A DNA stretch of 64,000 nucleotides from Chondromyces crocatus (lineage in GTDB: Bacteria; Myxococcota_A; Polyangia; Polyangiales; Polyangiaceae): the NCBI RefSeq assembly GCF_001189295.1, contig NZ_CP012159.1:11241856-11305855 (forward strand), read 5' to 3'. The translations under genes were made by a program, and so were the position numbers. Positions 62,643-64,000 of this stretch are shown here, piece after piece (the stretch's first letter is position 1; each line of letters starts with the position of its first letter). The notes beneath the pieces were generated by a model. That model ran no database searches. It saw only the letters and a list, made by a program, of their open reading frames with translations, and was not told the origin of the DNA.

Positions 62643-63905
62643 TCACTCGGGCGTGGGCTTCTTCTTCCGCTCTCCCATCAGCACCGGGATCATGAGCAGC
62701 AGGCTCGCCCACACCGCGAGGAAGCGGGCCTGGAAGAGCTGATCGAAGATGCTCTCGAAGCGCTCGCCCATCGTCTCTTCGTGGCGCACCGAGCGTGGCG
62801 GCCCCGGTGGCGCCGGCGCCCTGGGAACCGACATCCCGGGCTCGCGCGGCGGCGCAGGCTCTCGCGGCATGTCGTCGCTCTCGTCCCGGTGCGAAAGGCG
62901 CTCGATCGCCGAGGCCCCGAGCGCGTGCCCTTGCGGCTCGACCGGCGCGACGGCGCGCTCGTGCTCCATCGGGCCGCTCCAGGGATCGACGTCTTTCGAA
63001 GGTCCTCCCATCCCACCAGCGCGCGAGCCCTCGTACCCCGACGGCGCCTGCTGCGCGGCCTGAGCGAGCTGCGCGGCCTGCGCCGCCTGCGCCGCCTGCG
63101 CCTGCGCCGCTTGCGCCTGCGCCGCTTGCGCCTGCGCCGCCTGCGTCTGCGCCGCTTGCGCCTGCGCCATCTCGGCGGCCTGCGCTTCGCCGAATGCCTC
63201 GTAACGCGGGAACGTGCCGAGCGGCGCCCCGGTCGGCGGCGACTCCAGCACCACCTTCACCGGCAAGTAGAGGCGGTTCAGCTCCTCGATGGGAATCTTC
63301 TCCACCCCCTCTTGCGTCAGCTTGGCCCGCGCCGTGTCGATCGCGCCTTGCTCTTCCTGGATCGCCTTCTTGCAGCCCGCGAGCGTCGCGTTGAAGTCGA
63401 GCGCGATGGTCCCTTGCGAGCGCCGGTCCTCTGGATCGAGTGCCGTGCACTCGCGCACGATGCGGCGCGCGTCGGGCCCGCGCGTGCGGTGAAGCACGGC
63501 GAGCTCGAGCTGCTCTCGCCCTTCCACCGTCCGCGAGACGTCCGCGCGCGTCAGGTAGCGGTAGCGCACGCGCATCGCCGTCCGGTGTGCGTCCAGCGCC
63601 GTGTCCACGACCTCCACCGCCTCGCGCTCGAACACCTCGGTCTTCACCCCGGGCACCTCGCGCTTGCTCACCAGCACGTGGGCTTGCCGGAGCGCAGGGA
63701 AGACCGAGAGCACCTGCTGCCGCACCCGCTCCACGATCACGAAGTCGGAGGCGCCGGGTTCGACGTAAACGTAGCTCTCGAAGCGGACCAGCGGCTGGTG
63801 TTCCTCTTCCTGAACACCGGCGTCTGGTGCGCTGCCCCCACCCCCACCGCAGGCAACCAACAGGGCCGCGCCGAATACGAGCGCGAGGCGCGAAGGTACG
63901 AGCAT
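62643..63905 (-). CDS. Lipoprotein with Gln/Ala repeats and C-terminal transmembrane helix
   Basis: This 420-residue protein has a lipoprotein signal (LALVFGAALLVACGGGGG). The first 200 residues form a soluble domain (LVRFESYVYVEPGASDFVIVERVRQQVLSVFP, AHVLVSKREVPGVKTEVF). A Gln/Ala repeat (AQAAQAQAAQAQAAQA, about residues 245-280) may form a helix or coiled coil. After a Pro-rich linker, a hydrophobic helix (FLAVWASLLLMIPVLMG) and basic tail (ERKKKPTPE) follow. Both ends are membrane-anchored, so the middle is probably periplasmic. No family is recognised. Confidence 0.78.
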   Translation of the reverse strand: MLVPSRLALVFGAALLVACGGGGGSAPDAGVQEEEHQPLVRFESYVYVEPGASDFVIVERVRQQVLSVFPALRQAHVLVSKREVPGVKTEVFEREAVEVVDTALDAHRTAMRVRYRYLTRADVSRTVEGREQLELAVLHRTRGPDARRIVRECTALDPEDRRSQGTIALDFNATLAGCKKAIQEEQGAIDTARAKLTQEGVEKIPIEELNRLYLPVKVVLESPPTGAPLGTFPRYEAFGEAQAAEMAQAQAAQTQAAQAQAAQAQAAQAQAAQAAQAAQLAQAAQQAPSGYEGSRAGGMGGPSKDVDPWSGPMEHERAVAPVEPQGHALGASAIERLSHRDESDDMPREPAPPREPGMSVPRAPAPPGPPRSVRHEETMGERFESIFDQLFQARFLAVWASLLLMIPVLMGERKKKPTPE

Positions 63906-64000
63906 GACAGGCTACTCTAACGCGGGTTGGCTCATGCGAGGCCAGCCGCGCGTGCAATTGCTTTGCGAACCAGGATCCGGACCATCTGCCTGCGCCAGAT
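63906..64000. other. Window end, no gene seen
   Basis: The last 95 bases contain no supported coding region. They may hold the promoter of the minus-strand lipoprotein gene; no specific hexamers are claimed. Confidence 0.4.

Overview
The window is very GC-rich, with strongly G/C-biased third codon positions. It carries no rRNA, no phage genes, no insertion sequence and no CRISPR array, and I saw no tRNA. Its content points to a myxobacterium, most likely of the Polyangiaceae/Sorangiineae type. The evidence is three Hanks-type Ser/Thr kinases, an FHA-domain sigma54 activator, many signal-II lipoproteins with low-complexity linkers, Cys-rich modules, tetratricopeptide and HEAT repeat proteins, and adjacent acyl-CoA dehydrogenases. 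The lineage is inferred from gene content only.

Layout. 0.3-6.1 kb (+): a YegD-like short Hsp70, a secreted Cys-rich protein, two translationally coupled TPR proteins and a PH-domain membrane protein. 6.1-11.6 kb (-): an operon-like chain of an uncharacterised protein, a small lipoprotein, a HEAT-repeat exported protein and a Wzy/WaaL-type polymerase/ligase with TPRs. 11.9-23.4 kb: DUF423 protein, Tat-exported Gfo/Idh/MocA oxidoreductase, a large lipoprotein, ADP-ribosylglycohydrolase, methyl-accepting chemotaxis protein, a D,D-carboxypeptidase-like lipoprotein, an SDR and a DUF922 protease-like protein. 23.5-31.2 kb: a repeat-rich lipoprotein, a multi-domain carboxypeptidase-regulatory-like/PDZ protein, an outer-membrane-like lipoprotein, a METTL25-like methyltransferase and a GT-C-like membrane protein. 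31.2-35.2 kb: a minisatellite array, a sugar nucleotidyltransferase and a pair of acyl-CoA dehydrogenases.

35.3-47.6 kb: an FHA sigma54 activator followed by a two-ATPase Clp protein, a Gly-rich lipoprotein, an interrupted M15/extensin-like protein, then two overlapping Ser/Thr kinase genes with a coupled lipoprotein gene. 47.6-52.7 kb (-): a tightly coupled treZ, glycogen debranching enzyme and DUF1295 operon. 53-64 kb: secreted and lipoprotein genes, a DUF418 membrane protein, a DNA N6-adenine methyltransferase convergent with a two-gene cassette, bioA, a kinase-receiver fusion, and a lipoprotein that appears anchored at both ends.

The best candidate for an undescribed system is the 56.3-59.3 kb locus: a beta-class adenine methyltransferase whose 3' end overlaps that of a two-gene operon. 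One operon gene encodes a 197-residue protein with a degenerate PD-(D/E)XK-like pattern; the other a 500-residue helical protein with a winged-helix-like segment. Other notable items are a 24-bp hairpin found immediately behind two unrelated stop codons, a predicted catalytic/non-catalytic acyl-CoA dehydrogenase pair, a metallopeptidase fold interrupted by a 15-residue repeat linker, and several tandem repeat arrays between genes.
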